A stretch of DNA of 60,155 nt from an uncultured Prevotellaceae bacterium (GTDB taxonomy: Bacteria > Bacteroidota > Bacteroidia > Bacteroidales > Bacteroidaceae): contig CACXTX010000009.1 in NCBI GenBank assembly GCA_902770635.1, positions 1 to 60,155 of the forward strand. Reading direction: 5' to 3'. Shown here in pieces: positions 16,110-25,368 of the stretch. The translations under genes and the position numbers were made by a program. Position 1 is the stretch's first letter; every line of letters begins with the position of its first letter. Below the pieces are notes generated by a model. That model did no database searches and was not told where the DNA came from. It worked only from the letters and a program-made list of their open reading frames with translations.

Positions 16110-17036
16110 TTACTTCTTGATGACCTTCTTGCCGTTGACAATGTAAATACCCTTGGCACTGGTGTTGGTGCAGAGTTGGCCGGAGAGGGTATAAACCTTA
16201 TTGTCGGCATGGCTGTCGGTATTCTTAAGCTGTTGAATGCCGGTGGGGTTGTCGGAAGTGACGATGGTGATGTTGGGGCACTTAGCCTTGATGACGTTCC
16301 AGTCCTCATCCCAACGAGCGGCTTCGCTCACGTTGAGCACGGTGGCTTCAGGTGCCAGCTTTGAGGCGAGCAGGGCATAGTCGTCGTAGGACAATGGATG
16401 CCAGTCGCCGTCCCAAGTACACTGGTAGGTTCCCTTGCCAATGGTGCCAGTCACCTTGACTTCGCCAGTCAGCGAGTTATCGGCACAGGCCAGAATACCC
16501 TTGTCATTGACCATGGGACCCTCTAGCTTGATGTCGTCAACATAGAAAGTCTTACCCTCGCCATCTGCTGTCTTTTCAAAAGGCCAGATAGCCAGTACAT
16601 TGTTGCCGCTGTCAGTAATCTTATTGAAATCGGGACCAGCAGCGAACTCGTAAACCAATACCTGCCATCCGTTACCACCGTCGTACCATGCGATACGCTC
16701 TGCATTGTAGGCTCCGTCCTTGCCTTCTAGCTGTACCAGCACATTGTGGGCATCGGCCATCTTCAGACGCATTGTCAAGCGGCGCAGGGCCTTGAAATCA
16801 ACATCGCCTACGGGCAGTGCGGCATTGTGGTGCTCGTCGGCCCAGCCGCCGGGGTTAGCCTTCAGCGTGAACTTCATGCACTTGTTGCCATCTTCTTCTT
16901 CTACTACGGTGGGCTCTGCACGGTTCCAGAAGCCACCGTCACTGCCTACTTCCTTGTCATCGCCATTCCAAAGGATGACTTGTGAAAAACTTGTTGTTGC
17001 TGCGAACAGCATTCCGAGTAAAAATAATTTTCTCAT
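16110..17036 (-). CDS. Secreted carbohydrate-binding-like protein with C-terminal sorting segment
   Basis: Signal peptide MRKLFLLGMLFAATTSFS before Q. Residues about 20-175 look like a beta-sandwich carbohydrate-binding module: VILWNGDDKEVGSDGGFW, aromatic residues at WADEHHN and IAWYDGG, and a closing WPFEKTADGEGKTFYVDDIK. Residues about 185-270 are not recognised. The end (VYTLSGQLC...KGIYIVNGKKVIKK) is the same kind of C-terminal segment seen in the ubiquitin-domain protein and suggests surface delivery. It is the last gene of the SusC-led run and may help bind fructan. No catalytic residues are evident, and the specific binding family cannot be named from sequence alone. Confidence 0.7.
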   Translation of the reverse strand: MRKLFLLGMLFAATTSFSQVILWNGDDKEVGSDGGFWNRAEPTVVEEEDGNKCMKFTLKANPGGWADEHHNAALPVGDVDFKALRRLTMRLKMADAHNVLVQLEGKDGAYNAERIAWYDGGNGWQVLVYEFAAGPDFNKITDSGNNVLAIWPFEKTADGEGKTFYVDDIKLEGPMVNDKGILACADNSLTGEVKVTGTIGKGTYQCTWDGDWHPLSYDDYALLASKLAPEATVLNVSEAARWDEDWNVIKAKCPNITIVTSDNPTGIQQLKNTDSHADNKVYTLSGQLCTNTSAKGIYIVNGKKVIKK

Positions 17037-17139
17037 ACGCTTGAATTACTAGAATGAATAATTATTAATAATGTGTAATGGATGATATGTGATGTAAGAG
17101 GTAAGATGGATGATGTGTAATACCAGCCTCACCTCTTCT

Positions 17140-17205
17140 TACCTCTTACTTCTCACTTCTTTGACCTAAAGATACAAAGCGACTTCGTCGATAACTCACT
17201 TCTTA
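17140..17205. repeat. Composite repeat: heptamer array with GACCTAAAG core
   Basis: ACTTCTC/ACTTCTT units flank a core with GACCTAAAG, CAAAGCGAC and GTCGA. The same core, with small differences, lies inside an array at 40770-40826. Together with the rest of the 173-bp gap (17037-17209) it holds no gene. Confidence 0.6.
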
Positions 17206-17209
17206 CATT

Positions 17210-18838
17210 TTACTGTACTTTCACTTTCACGTCGCTAACGGTGATAGTACCGCCGTAGTTGTTGATGCTCCAGCAGTTCTTGGTGATACCGTAGATGCGG
17301 TTGGTGTAGCATACGTTATCGTTGATGTACATGACGAGCACGGAGTTGTCGGTGTAGATGTCCACCTTGTAGGTGTTGTCAGCAGGACGGGCAAATCCGT
17401 AGCCGTCGATACCGCGGATGAAGCCCTTGCCGTAGATCTTTGTCTCGGTGCCGTCGTTGTTCTTCTGGATGCGGAATCCCTCTTCCTCGAAGTTCACCTT
17501 GCGCCAGTTGTCGTTCTCGGGATTGACGACCATGGTGTAGTAGTACTCAGGGTCTGTGCTGCGTACTACGGAGATGCCGAACTTGTCGGAGTTGCCGGCA
17601 GTCTTGACGGTGAACGAGATGTGGTTGCAGGCACCCAGTCGGTTGTAGAGCACGTAGGCATCGTCGCCAGTGAGTGTGCCGTTGTTATATCCGTTGCTGG
17701 CCATGATGTTCAGGGCTGCATCCTTGGTGTATTTGTCGCCGATGGCGGGCACGGCACCGAGGGTCAGCGTGCCGTCGGCATGCTGGATAATCTTGTGGCA
17801 TACCAGTGCACCGGCCCATGCGGGCTCGCCGTCAGCACCCACGTTGACGTTCTTGTCGAAGAGGGTGGCTCCCTCGCGGATGGGGCACCATCCCCAGATG
17901 TAGCGGTCGGTACCGTCGGAGGCTGTCTTGCCTGCATAGAAGGCACGGGTGTCGAGCACGCCCTCCTTGCCGTCCTGGGGCCAGTGGGCACCCGGGTCGC
18001 TGAAGCAGTCCTTCAGTCCCTGGAAGCTCTTGGCCATCATGTATTTCACCTTACGGCTCCAGTCGGTGCGGTAGCCCTCGCTATAGATGAAGTACCACCA
18101 GTCGCCCATCTTGAAGATGTCGGGGCACTCACACATGCGGTCCCATACCATGTTGAACTGACCTACAAATTCCCAGTTCTTCAGGTCGGTAGATTTGAAG
18201 TCGAGGAACTTCAGCTTGCCGGCAATGACCATGTGCCACAGTCCGTCGTCGGCCTTGAACACCTGAGGATCGCGGAAGTCGGTGCCGGTGTTGTAGTCGG
18301 AACCCTTCAGCGTCCACTGGTAGTCCTTGGTCCATGTCTTGAAGTCGGGCGACGTAGCGCGCAACACCACCTCGCGGACACTGCCAGCCTGGAAGCTGTG
18401 ACCGGTATAATAGATGTAGTACTGCTTGTCGGCCTCGCTATAGACGGCACAACCTGTACCCAGGGCTGCATCGGCATCCATCACGGAAGAACCGGTGGGG
18501 AGGATTTCGCCCAGCGACTCATAGTTGGCGCAGTCGTCGGTGGTCACTGCCCAGAAGGGGTGGTAGGTCGGTCCGTTGTTGACATACTCCTGCAGGTAGA
18601 GCACCTTGAAGTCGCCGGTGTTCTCGTCGTAGAACGGCATGGGGTCGCCGCAACGGCCAATCTGCGGATTGTAGTAAGTCTGCTGGGCATTAGGCTCGGT
18701 GGGGGTGAAAAACTCCGTCGTGCCAGCCCAGTTCTTGTCGGGATCAGGACTATAGGTGTCGTCACTGCAGCTGGTGGCTGCTGCGCACAAGGCGCAGCCC
18801 ACCAGACCGGTATAGAATATATTAAACATCTTTTTCAT
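17210..18838 (-). CDS. GH32-like surface lipoprotein with unusual nucleophile motif
   Basis: A 542-residue lipoprotein: signal MKKMFNIFYTGLVGCALC and lipobox AATSC with Cys24. The propeller region shows FRDPQVF (Asp190) and CECPDIF (Glu237), matching the second and third acidic motifs of GH32. In place of WMNDPNG it has GRCGDPMPFYDE, where Asp65 could be the nucleophile. A C-terminal beta-sandwich follows (ISFTVKTAGNSDKFGISVV). By position it corresponds to the surface GH32 endo-levanase of the B. thetaiotaomicron fructan locus, which cuts long chains outside the cell before import. Whether it is endo-acting or even active is not shown by sequence. It is separated from the glycan-binding lipoprotein gene by 6 bp. 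Confidence 0.8.
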   Translation of the reverse strand: MKKMFNIFYTGLVGCALCAAATSCSDDTYSPDPDKNWAGTTEFFTPTEPNAQQTYYNPQIGRCGDPMPFYDENTGDFKVLYLQEYVNNGPTYHPFWAVTTDDCANYESLGEILPTGSSVMDADAALGTGCAVYSEADKQYYIYYTGHSFQAGSVREVVLRATSPDFKTWTKDYQWTLKGSDYNTGTDFRDPQVFKADDGLWHMVIAGKLKFLDFKSTDLKNWEFVGQFNMVWDRMCECPDIFKMGDWWYFIYSEGYRTDWSRKVKYMMAKSFQGLKDCFSDPGAHWPQDGKEGVLDTRAFYAGKTASDGTDRYIWGWCPIREGATLFDKNVNVGADGEPAWAGALVCHKIIQHADGTLTLGAVPAIGDKYTKDAALNIMASNGYNNGTLTGDDAYVLYNRLGACNHISFTVKTAGNSDKFGISVVRSTDPEYYYTMVVNPENDNWRKVNFEEEGFRIQKNNDGTETKIYGKGFIRGIDGYGFARPADNTYKVDIYTDNSVLVMYINDNVCYTNRIYGITKNCWSINNYGGTITVSDVKVKVQ

Positions 18839-18844
18839 AATGCG

Positions 18845-20239
18845 TTATTTCGTTAAAATGTTGAAAGCATTCGACGTGATTATCTCGATGTTCTTGTGGA
18901 ACTTCTCGGTATAGCCAGGTTCGTAGGTGTAAGAGAACCAGTCGTAGCATCCAGAGCCGATACAGATGATGTGACCCTTGCCGTCGTGGGCAGGATACTC
19001 CCAAGCTACCACGGCACCGTCGCCACCGACACCCAGGATGGTACCACCCGTGCGGGCTTCCCAAGCTCCGTGGTTGTCATAGCCACCCCAGTCTGCTCCG
19101 ATGTGATACTGAGCGGTAGAGTTGGTGATATGATAACCGGCATCGGTGCAATAGACGCGGTTAGGATCGTCGCCGGCAATGATGCCCTGCCAGAGCGGAT
19201 GACTCTGCTGTCCGTTGTACATCATGAAGTCCCAAGGACCACCGCAGGTCTCGGCCTCGAACTCTTTCTGACCCCAGCAGTTGTTTGGTGTGGTCCACTC
19301 ATCGTCACCGGTGACACCGATGAACGAAGGAACATTCGTGGCATAGCGTGTGAAGAAGAACGAACCGCCATTCTCGTAGAACGAACGAAGCTCGTTGAGC
19401 GTGTTCATGGCCTCAGGAGCCTTCAGCACGAACTGGTCGTGACCGTCCACACCACCGTCGTAGTGGAAGTGCCACCACATCACCTTACACTCAGAGAGGT
19501 CGATGGTTCCGGCACGGAGGTCGGCAAACGAAGCATAGAGGGTCTTGGGAACATTGCCCAGCATCCACTGGCAGGCAGCCTTGGCCTCTGGGTCGAGATC
19601 GTCCATGGTAGGAGCACTACCCAGGAACAGGGCGTAAGGCTTGTCGATGGAGATGACCGTCACGGTGTATTCGCTCTCGGCGGAATTGTTGGTTACCTTA
19701 TACTTCACAGGATGTGTGAAGTCCTGAGCAACACCCGTTGCAGGCGATATTGTGGCATTGGCACTATAGGAAATGGTGGGCACCAAGTTGCTCAGGTCCA
19801 TGCCACCAGGCAGATAGACGGTGATGGTCTTCTTCGACTCGTCGATAGAACCCGTATAGATGTCGTTGATGACAAAGCTGTAGATGCGAGCCTCGTCGTG
19901 CATCACATAAAGCGTCCACTCCAGCGATACGTCACCGTTGCGAACAATCAGCGACTTGGCATTGTCCATGTCCAGGGTCTCACCCTGCTTCACGTTACAG
20001 GTAGCACCCTCGGAAAGCGTCAGCTTGCTGACCGTCATGGCCGAGGTCTCATACACCTCCGGCAAGCGAACCACGATGCTGCGAGAGTTCAGGTCGATAT
20101 TACCCTCATAGGCGTCGAGCGATAATGCTTCCACCATGCAGTCGCCAGAGAGCCGGAGGTCGCTGACATGGTCGCTAGAGCACGACCACAGACCGAGGGC
20201 CAGGCAGAGGGCACAGAATATATTGAATATCTTTTTCAT
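18845..20239 (-). CDS. Surface glycan-binding lipoprotein (SusE-position, DUF5018/DUF4960-like)
   Basis: A 464-residue lipoprotein with the signal MKKIFNIFCALCLALGLWSC (Cys20). The start at 20239 was preferred over an ATG 9 bp upstream because the Lys-Lys follows directly. Residues about 35-210 form two Ig-like strand-rich domains (IVVRLPEVYETSAMTVSKL; ITVYLPGGMDLSNLVPTIS). The C-terminal half (LFLGSAPTMDDLDPEAKAAC, WWHFHYDGGVDGH, GGSFFFTRYA) is a DUF4960-type domain, a pairing I associate with the levan-binding protein of the B. thetaiotaomicron fructan locus. It sits directly after susD. The role, holding fructan at the cell surface, is inferred from position and architecture. Confidence 0.75.
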   Translation of the reverse strand: MKKIFNIFCALCLALGLWSCSSDHVSDLRLSGDCMVEALSLDAYEGNIDLNSRSIVVRLPEVYETSAMTVSKLTLSEGATCNVKQGETLDMDNAKSLIVRNGDVSLEWTLYVMHDEARIYSFVINDIYTGSIDESKKTITVYLPGGMDLSNLVPTISYSANATISPATGVAQDFTHPVKYKVTNNSAESEYTVTVISIDKPYALFLGSAPTMDDLDPEAKAACQWMLGNVPKTLYASFADLRAGTIDLSECKVMWWHFHYDGGVDGHDQFVLKAPEAMNTLNELRSFYENGGSFFFTRYATNVPSFIGVTGDDEWTTPNNCWGQKEFEAETCGGPWDFMMYNGQQSHPLWQGIIAGDDPNRVYCTDAGYHITNSTAQYHIGADWGGYDNHGAWEARTGGTILGVGGDGAVVAWEYPAHDGKGHIICIGSGCYDWFSYTYEPGYTEKFHKNIEIITSNAFNILTK

Positions 20240-20248
20240 ATAATTCAT

Positions 20249-20335
20249 AATTTATAATGCATTATTCATAATTCAGAAACGATCAGAAATTCATTACTCA
20301 TTTCTCATTTCTCATTACTCATTTCTCATTTTTAT
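20249..20335. repeat. Short tandem repeats between susD and the binding lipoprotein
   Basis: Units of ATTCATAATT and TCATTTC/TCATTAC (period 7) fill the gap. No promoter core or terminator is visible. Confidence 0.6.
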
Positions 20336-22057
20336 TTACCAGTTTCCACAGTTCTGAATGTAGTTGCCGCGAGCTGCTGACATCTGCACGAACGGTATTG
20401 GCAGGTATTCACCCTTGTTGGCGGTGAATTGAGCATCGCTGTACAGTGCGCAGTTGTCAATCTCCTCAGCATAGTACTTGTTCAGCACGGTGGCAGCATC
20501 GCCCCAGCGAACCAGGTCGAAGAAACGCTCAGACTCCATAGCCAGCTCCAGGCGGCGCTCCATCTTCACAATCTTCACCGTCTCGTCCTTGCTGTAAGAG
20601 CCCTTATACGGGGTGACATACATCTTCACGCCGTAGGTGTTCTGATAGCTGCCTATCATCTGGGTGCTGCCGGCAGCACGCTGGCGAATCTGGTTCACCA
20701 GAGCGATGGCCTGCTCGCTGTTGCCCAGCTGTGCATACGCCTCGGCACGCATCAGCAGCACGTCGGCATAGCGGAACACGATGCGGTTCATGGAAGAAGC
20801 CCAGTAGGAACCCTTGATGAGGTACTCGCCGATGAGTGCTGGATCGACATTCTGTTTCAGCGATACATAGTAGCCATAGACACCACCGGAACGGCTCCAT
20901 ACGCTGGTCTTGTCCATCATGAAGTTCTTGTTGAACATATAAGGCAGACCGGGCATGCCCACTGTCAGGAACAGACGGGGGTCGGCATTGTCGGCATTCA
21001 TGTCATAGTCCTTCTGATTGAACGTGTCAAGCAGAGGCAGACCGTCGGCACCCGTGCGGAAAGCGTTCACCAGGTTCTGTGAAGGCTTGAAGAAGTCGGT
21101 ACCGCCATCGGTAGCGCCGGGGATGTTGGGAGGAATCAGACCGTAGCTCCAGTTCAGGTTACCAAAGGTAGAACCGTCGTTGCGCGAATACTGGATGGCC
21201 CAGATGCTCTCCACCCCGTTCTCAAACTGCTCCTCGGGGCGGAAGTTGTTGTGGATGTCAGCCTCCAGACCATAGTTGGCATAGAGTGTAGGATTGGTAT
21301 ATTCAATGACCTTCTCCAGCTCAGCCTGGTTGATGCTGGTCACCTGGTTGGTGTTCTCATCGTCCTGATGATAAGCCTTGTACAGATAAACCTTTGCCAG
21401 GAAAGCGGCAGCGGCAGCCTTGGTGGGACGACCCTTGTCGGCCTGCTTCTCAGGCAGCACCTTGAAGGCCTCCTCCAGGTCGTTGATAATCAGCTGCCAA
21501 CCCTCGTCGTTAGAGTACTCACGGTTCGACAGGGTGTTGTACTCGTCGTAAGTCAAGTTCTCGTTGACAACAAAAGGAATATGCTTATACAGACGCTTCA
21601 GCAGGAAGTGACCGTATGCACGCAGGAACTTCATCTCGCCTAGGCGCTGCTGCTTCATGTCGAAATCGCTCACGTTCAGCAAGGCAATGGCACTGTTTAC
21701 ACGAGAGAGACTGTTGTACAGACGAACCCACATGTCGTTGATGTTCCAGTTGGTGGTGAGCACACCCTGCTGGATTTCCAGCTGATGGAACACGTCGCCG
21801 TCGCCAGGACCCGAACCGCCCTTGTAGGCATCGTCGGAACGCACCTCAAAGTTCCACATCGAGAACGATGAGTTAATATCTTCTGCTGTGGTGAAGATGG
21901 CATACGCTGATACCACCATAGCCTCAGCATTCTCCGGAGTCTTCACCTGCTCATCGCTCAGCGTTCCCTGCGGCACATGCTTGTCAAGGAAGCTCTCGCA
22001 AGAAGAGAAACCACCGGCGAGACAGATGGAGCAAACTATATATAATAACTTTTTCAT
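20336..22057 (-). CDS. SusD-like fructan-binding outer-membrane lipoprotein
   Basis: A 573-residue lipoprotein: MKKLLYIVCSICLAGGFSSC with Cys20 as lipid anchor; the start at 22057 lies 13 bp after the susC stop. The TPR-like helices and family pattern of SusD are visible, including ESFLDKHVPQG after the Cys, RAYGHFLLKRLYKHIPFV, DADNADPRLFLTVG, FRYADVLLMRAEAYAQLGN, RRLELAMESERFFDLVRWG and a C-terminal YIQNCGNW. SusD proteins form the lid of the SusC transporter and bind the oligosaccharide. The GH32 genes and fructokinase nearby indicate fructan as ligand. Confidence 0.95.
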   Translation of the reverse strand: MKKLLYIVCSICLAGGFSSCESFLDKHVPQGTLSDEQVKTPENAEAMVVSAYAIFTTAEDINSSFSMWNFEVRSDDAYKGGSGPGDGDVFHQLEIQQGVLTTNWNINDMWVRLYNSLSRVNSAIALLNVSDFDMKQQRLGEMKFLRAYGHFLLKRLYKHIPFVVNENLTYDEYNTLSNREYSNDEGWQLIINDLEEAFKVLPEKQADKGRPTKAAAAAFLAKVYLYKAYHQDDENTNQVTSINQAELEKVIEYTNPTLYANYGLEADIHNNFRPEEQFENGVESIWAIQYSRNDGSTFGNLNWSYGLIPPNIPGATDGGTDFFKPSQNLVNAFRTGADGLPLLDTFNQKDYDMNADNADPRLFLTVGMPGLPYMFNKNFMMDKTSVWSRSGGVYGYYVSLKQNVDPALIGEYLIKGSYWASSMNRIVFRYADVLLMRAEAYAQLGNSEQAIALVNQIRQRAAGSTQMIGSYQNTYGVKMYVTPYKGSYSKDETVKIVKMERRLELAMESERFFDLVRWGDAATVLNKYYAEEIDNCALYSDAQFTANKGEYLPIPFVQMSAARGNYIQNCGNW

Positions 22058-22070
22058 AATGGCTGTCGTT

Positions 22071-25000
22071 TTAGAATGATACATTGAGACCGAACGTTAC
22101 GTTAAGAGGAATAGGATAGCCGAAGTTGGCATTCTCCGGATCAACACCCGTAAACTTCTTGCTCTTGATGGTCAGCAGGTTCTGGGCTGACAGATATACA
22201 CGGACACGTGTCATGTAAATTTTCTCCACCAGACTCTTTGGCAAGTTGTAGCCCAACTGGACGGTGCGCAGCTTGGCATAAGAGCCGTTCTCCACGAAGT
22301 AGCTGGACACGCGCTTCTCGTTGTTGTTGTCCATTGTGCTCAGGGCAGGAATGGTAGAACCGGCGTTGTTGGGTGTCCATGCATCGAGTAGTCGCTGACC
22401 CTTGTTCAGGTTCGAAATGTTCAGACCCTGCCACAGGTCGGTCTCACGCTTCAAGTCGGTGATGACGTCAACCCCCTGCACACCCTGCCAGAACATGGTG
22501 AAGTCGAAGTTCTTATATTGCAGGTAGATGTTCAGACCCCATGTGAAGTCGGGAACGGGAGAGTATATCCAGTCTTGGTCGGCCTCGTTGATGACACCGT
22601 CGCCATTGAGGTCCTTCCAGCGGATGCGACCAACACCGGCACCATTCTGTACGGCGTGGTTGTCCACCTCCTGCTGGCTGCAGAAGATGCCGTCATAGAC
22701 GTAGCCTACCTGTGAATACATAGGATGTCCGATGACGCTCTTCACACCATTACCACCGAAGGTTCCGTTGGATGCTACAGTATCGGGCAGCTTCGTCACC
22801 TTGTTGCGATAGGTGCCGATGTTACCAGTGATGTCGTATGAGAACTTGCCAATCTCACCACGATAGCCGAGGTTGAACTCGATACCCTTGTTCTCCACCT
22901 CACCGGCATTGATCCACTGTGAGGCACCCTCACCCATCACACCGATGGCGGGCATATCGACCAGGATGTCGGTGGTCTTCTTGTAATACCATTCGAACGA
23001 ACCGTACAGTGAGTTATGGAACAGTCCGAAGTCGAAACCGAGGTTGGTCTGTGTGGTAGTCTCCCACTTCAGGTCGTCGTTACCCAGACGGGTACGACGG
23101 AAACCGCTGGGCAGCTGCTTGCCACCGTTCGTACCCTCGATGTCATAGCTGGTACCATAGCTCTGTCCGCCAAACTGTGCCTCGCCGTAGTTGCTCTCAT
23201 AGAGCGTGTAGCGGGCAATGACGGGAATCTCCTGGTTACCGGTCTGACCCCATGAGGCACGCAGTTTCAAGTTGTCCAGCCATGTCAGCTTCTTCATGAA
23301 GTCTTCCTGGCTGATGCGCCAACCGGCACTCACTGAGGGGAACGTACCATAGCGGTTGTTCTTACCGAAACGGCTCGATCCGTCACGACGTATCGTGAAG
23401 CTGGCCATGTATTTGTCGTCGTAAGTATAGTTGATCTTACCGAAGAAAGAGGTCAGTGTGAAGCCTTCGCCACCACCGTAAGCCTCCGTCTCGCCCACAC
23501 CGGCGTTAGGCCACATGTAGTCGGGATCCAGTACGGCAAAGTCGTAGCGTTTGCCACTGAAATAGCGGTCGTCCTCGCGGTTCAGCTCTATACCAATCAT
23601 GGCATCACCACGGTGCTTGCCCTTCTCAAGGCTATAGGTGGCAATGGCGTTCCACATCCACTTCACCCAGTGCTCCTGCTTAGGCTCTACGGCATTAGTC
23701 TTGTTGGCCACAGTACCCTCGGTGATGGGATAGGTGAAGATGCGCTGCTCCTTCTGGGCATAGTCCAGACCGAAGGTAGAGCGGATATGGAAATCCTTGA
23801 TGGGGTTGACGTCCAGATAAGCATCACCGAACAGACGCCAGTAGGTATAGCGGTTGTCCTTGTTACGCTCCAGACGGGCCACGGGGTTCTCACGGTCGGG
23901 ATAGCCGCCTACAGGACCGGCAAACTCGCCCTTCGTGGTATATACAGGCAGCGAGGGGTTGAACTGCAGCACGTTCTGCAGGAATCCACCAGGAGCCTGC
24001 ACCTCGCTGGTGCGGTTCAGTGTGAAGTGCTCACCCACAGTCAGCACATCCAGGTCCTTCATCTTCAGCAGCTTGTACTCGGTATTCATACGTGCCGAGA
24101 AACGCTCGAAGTCAGAATGCTTGATGATACCCTTGTTCTTATAATAGCCCAGCGAGAAGAAAGAAGAGCCCTTCTCCGAACCATTGCTCAGCGATACGTT
24201 GTACTGCTGAACCAAGCCCGTGCGGGTAGTCTCCTTGAACCAGTCGGTGTCAGCGGCAGGCGTGGTGCCGGCAGCGTCCAGATACTTGTCCAGGCCGACG
24301 CTGTTCAGCACGGGATTACCCTGTGCGTCATAGCTCCAGTTGAAGTTATATCCCAAGCTGTTACGGTTAGGATCCAAGCCGTCGTTCACGTATGCACCCC
24401 ACAACACCTGTCCGTACTCCTTGGCATTGAGCACTTCCATCTTGTGGGCGTAGGTCTGTACGGAAACGCTGGCGTCGAAGTCAATCTTAATCTTGCCTTC
24501 CTTACCCTTCTTGGTGGTGATGATGATCACACCGTTGGCAGCACGCGAACCGTAGATACTGGCAGAGGCGGCATCCTTCAGCACCTGGATGCTCTCGATG
24601 TCGTTACCATTCAGTTCGTGCATGCCAGACTTCGTGGGCACACCGTCGATGATGTACAGCGGGTCGTTGTTGTTCAGCGTACCCACACCACGGATGCGAA
24701 CCTGGGCAGCACCAGAGGGAGAACCGTCGGCTGAGATGTTCATACCCGGCACACGACCCTGCATGGCCTTCATCGGGTTGTTCTCGTTCTGCTTAGCAAG
24801 CTCGCTGACGCTTACTACCGAAACGGCACCCGTCAGGTCGGCCTTGCGCTGGGTGGTATAACCCGTTACTACCACCTCGTTCAGCGACAGTGCATCCTCC
24901 TGCAGCGTCACCGTCATCCCCTGCTTGGCGGGCTGCTCTTGAGTCAGGTAGCCAATGTAGGAGAATACCAGCGTCTTGCCGGCCTGCACCTTTAACTTGA

Positions 25001-25205
25001 AGTTTCCGTCGAAATCGGTCACCGTACCATTGGTAGTACCTTTCTCCATCACGGTAGCACCAATGACAGGACCCATCGCATCGACTACAGTTCCCGAAAT
25101 CTCCTGTTGCGCGTACATCATAGTACAAAAGGCCAGCATCAGGAAACTCAGTACTCGTCTTTTTGAGACGCTTGCTAATGCAAGAATGAATCTTTTTTGT
25201 TTCAT
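22071..25205 (-). CDS. SusC-like TonB-dependent outer-membrane transporter
   Basis: 1044 residues from the start at 25205, chosen because the promoter at 25247 lies just upstream. Signal peptide (RRVLSFLMLAFCTMMYA). The mature protein begins QQEISGTVVDAMGPVIGATV, a carboxypeptidase-regulatory-like domain of about 80 residues, followed by a TonB-box-like stretch, then the plug (NEVVVTGYTTQRKADLTGAV; VRIRGVGTLNNNDPLYIIDG) and the 22-strand barrel ending FGLNVSF. It imports oligosaccharides with energy from TonB. As the first gene of the susC-susD-binding protein-GH32 run it is the main regulated gene; its promoter lacks a -33 box and carries operator candidate 1. Confidence 0.96.
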   Translation of the reverse strand: MKQKRFILALASVSKRRVLSFLMLAFCTMMYAQQEISGTVVDAMGPVIGATVMEKGTTNGTVTDFDGNFKLKVQAGKTLVFSYIGYLTQEQPAKQGMTVTLQEDALSLNEVVVTGYTTQRKADLTGAVSVVSVSELAKQNENNPMKAMQGRVPGMNISADGSPSGAAQVRIRGVGTLNNNDPLYIIDGVPTKSGMHELNGNDIESIQVLKDAASASIYGSRAANGVIIITTKKGKEGKIKIDFDASVSVQTYAHKMEVLNAKEYGQVLWGAYVNDGLDPNRNSLGYNFNWSYDAQGNPVLNSVGLDKYLDAAGTTPAADTDWFKETTRTGLVQQYNVSLSNGSEKGSSFFSLGYYKNKGIIKHSDFERFSARMNTEYKLLKMKDLDVLTVGEHFTLNRTSEVQAPGGFLQNVLQFNPSLPVYTTKGEFAGPVGGYPDRENPVARLERNKDNRYTYWRLFGDAYLDVNPIKDFHIRSTFGLDYAQKEQRIFTYPITEGTVANKTNAVEPKQEHWVKWMWNAIATYSLEKGKHRGDAMIGIELNREDDRYFSGKRYDFAVLDPDYMWPNAGVGETEAYGGGEGFTLTSFFGKINYTYDDKYMASFTIRRDGSSRFGKNNRYGTFPSVSAGWRISQEDFMKKLTWLDNLKLRASWGQTGNQEIPVIARYTLYESNYGEAQFGGQSYGTSYDIEGTNGGKQLPSGFRRTRLGNDDLKWETTTQTNLGFDFGLFHNSLYGSFEWYYKKTTDILVDMPAIGVMGEGASQWINAGEVENKGIEFNLGYRGEIGKFSYDITGNIGTYRNKVTKLPDTVASNGTFGGNGVKSVIGHPMYSQVGYVYDGIFCSQQEVDNHAVQNGAGVGRIRWKDLNGDGVINEADQDWIYSPVPDFTWGLNIYLQYKNFDFTMFWQGVQGVDVITDLKRETDLWQGLNISNLNKGQRLLDAWTPNNAGSTIPALSTMDNNNEKRVSSYFVENGSYAKLRTVQLGYNLPKSLVEKIYMTRVRVYLSAQNLLTIKSKKFTGVDPENANFGYPIPLNVTFGLNVSF

Positions 25206-25246
25206 TTGCTTTGTTTGTTTGGTTAGTGAAATTAAGATTTTCGCTG

Positions 25247-25254
25247 CAAAGGTA
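25247..25254 (-). promoter_or_regulatory. -7 promoter core of susC
   Basis: The minus strand reads TACCTTTG followed by CAGCGAAAATC, giving a leader of about 35 bases. There is no TTTG 19 bp upstream. The core of the inverted repeat at 25301 starts 52 bp away. Confidence 0.75.
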
Positions 25255-25300
25255 TTCTTAATTATAACCAACGAATGAAAGAGATGTTGCACAGGATGAA

Positions 25301-25346
25301 AAAAATCGTTCAATGCAACAAATTTGTTAGGCATTGAACGATTTTT
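25301..25346. promoter_or_regulatory. Operator candidate 1: 16-bp perfect inverted repeat
   Basis: AAAAATCGTTCAATGC (25301-25316) pairs with GCATTGAACGATTTTT (25331-25346); the middle AACAAATTTGTTAG contains its own palindrome. It lies between the regulator's stop and the susC promoter, so it may both end the regulator transcript and bind the regulator. Confidence 0.7.
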
Positions 25347-25368
25347 GCTATAATAATGAAGTAAACAA

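Noticed and set aside
15665-25346. The three long hairpins as plain terminators only
   Set aside because: They could terminate, but identical 52-bp spacing from three promoters and a conserved core beyond the stem requirement are not explained by termination.
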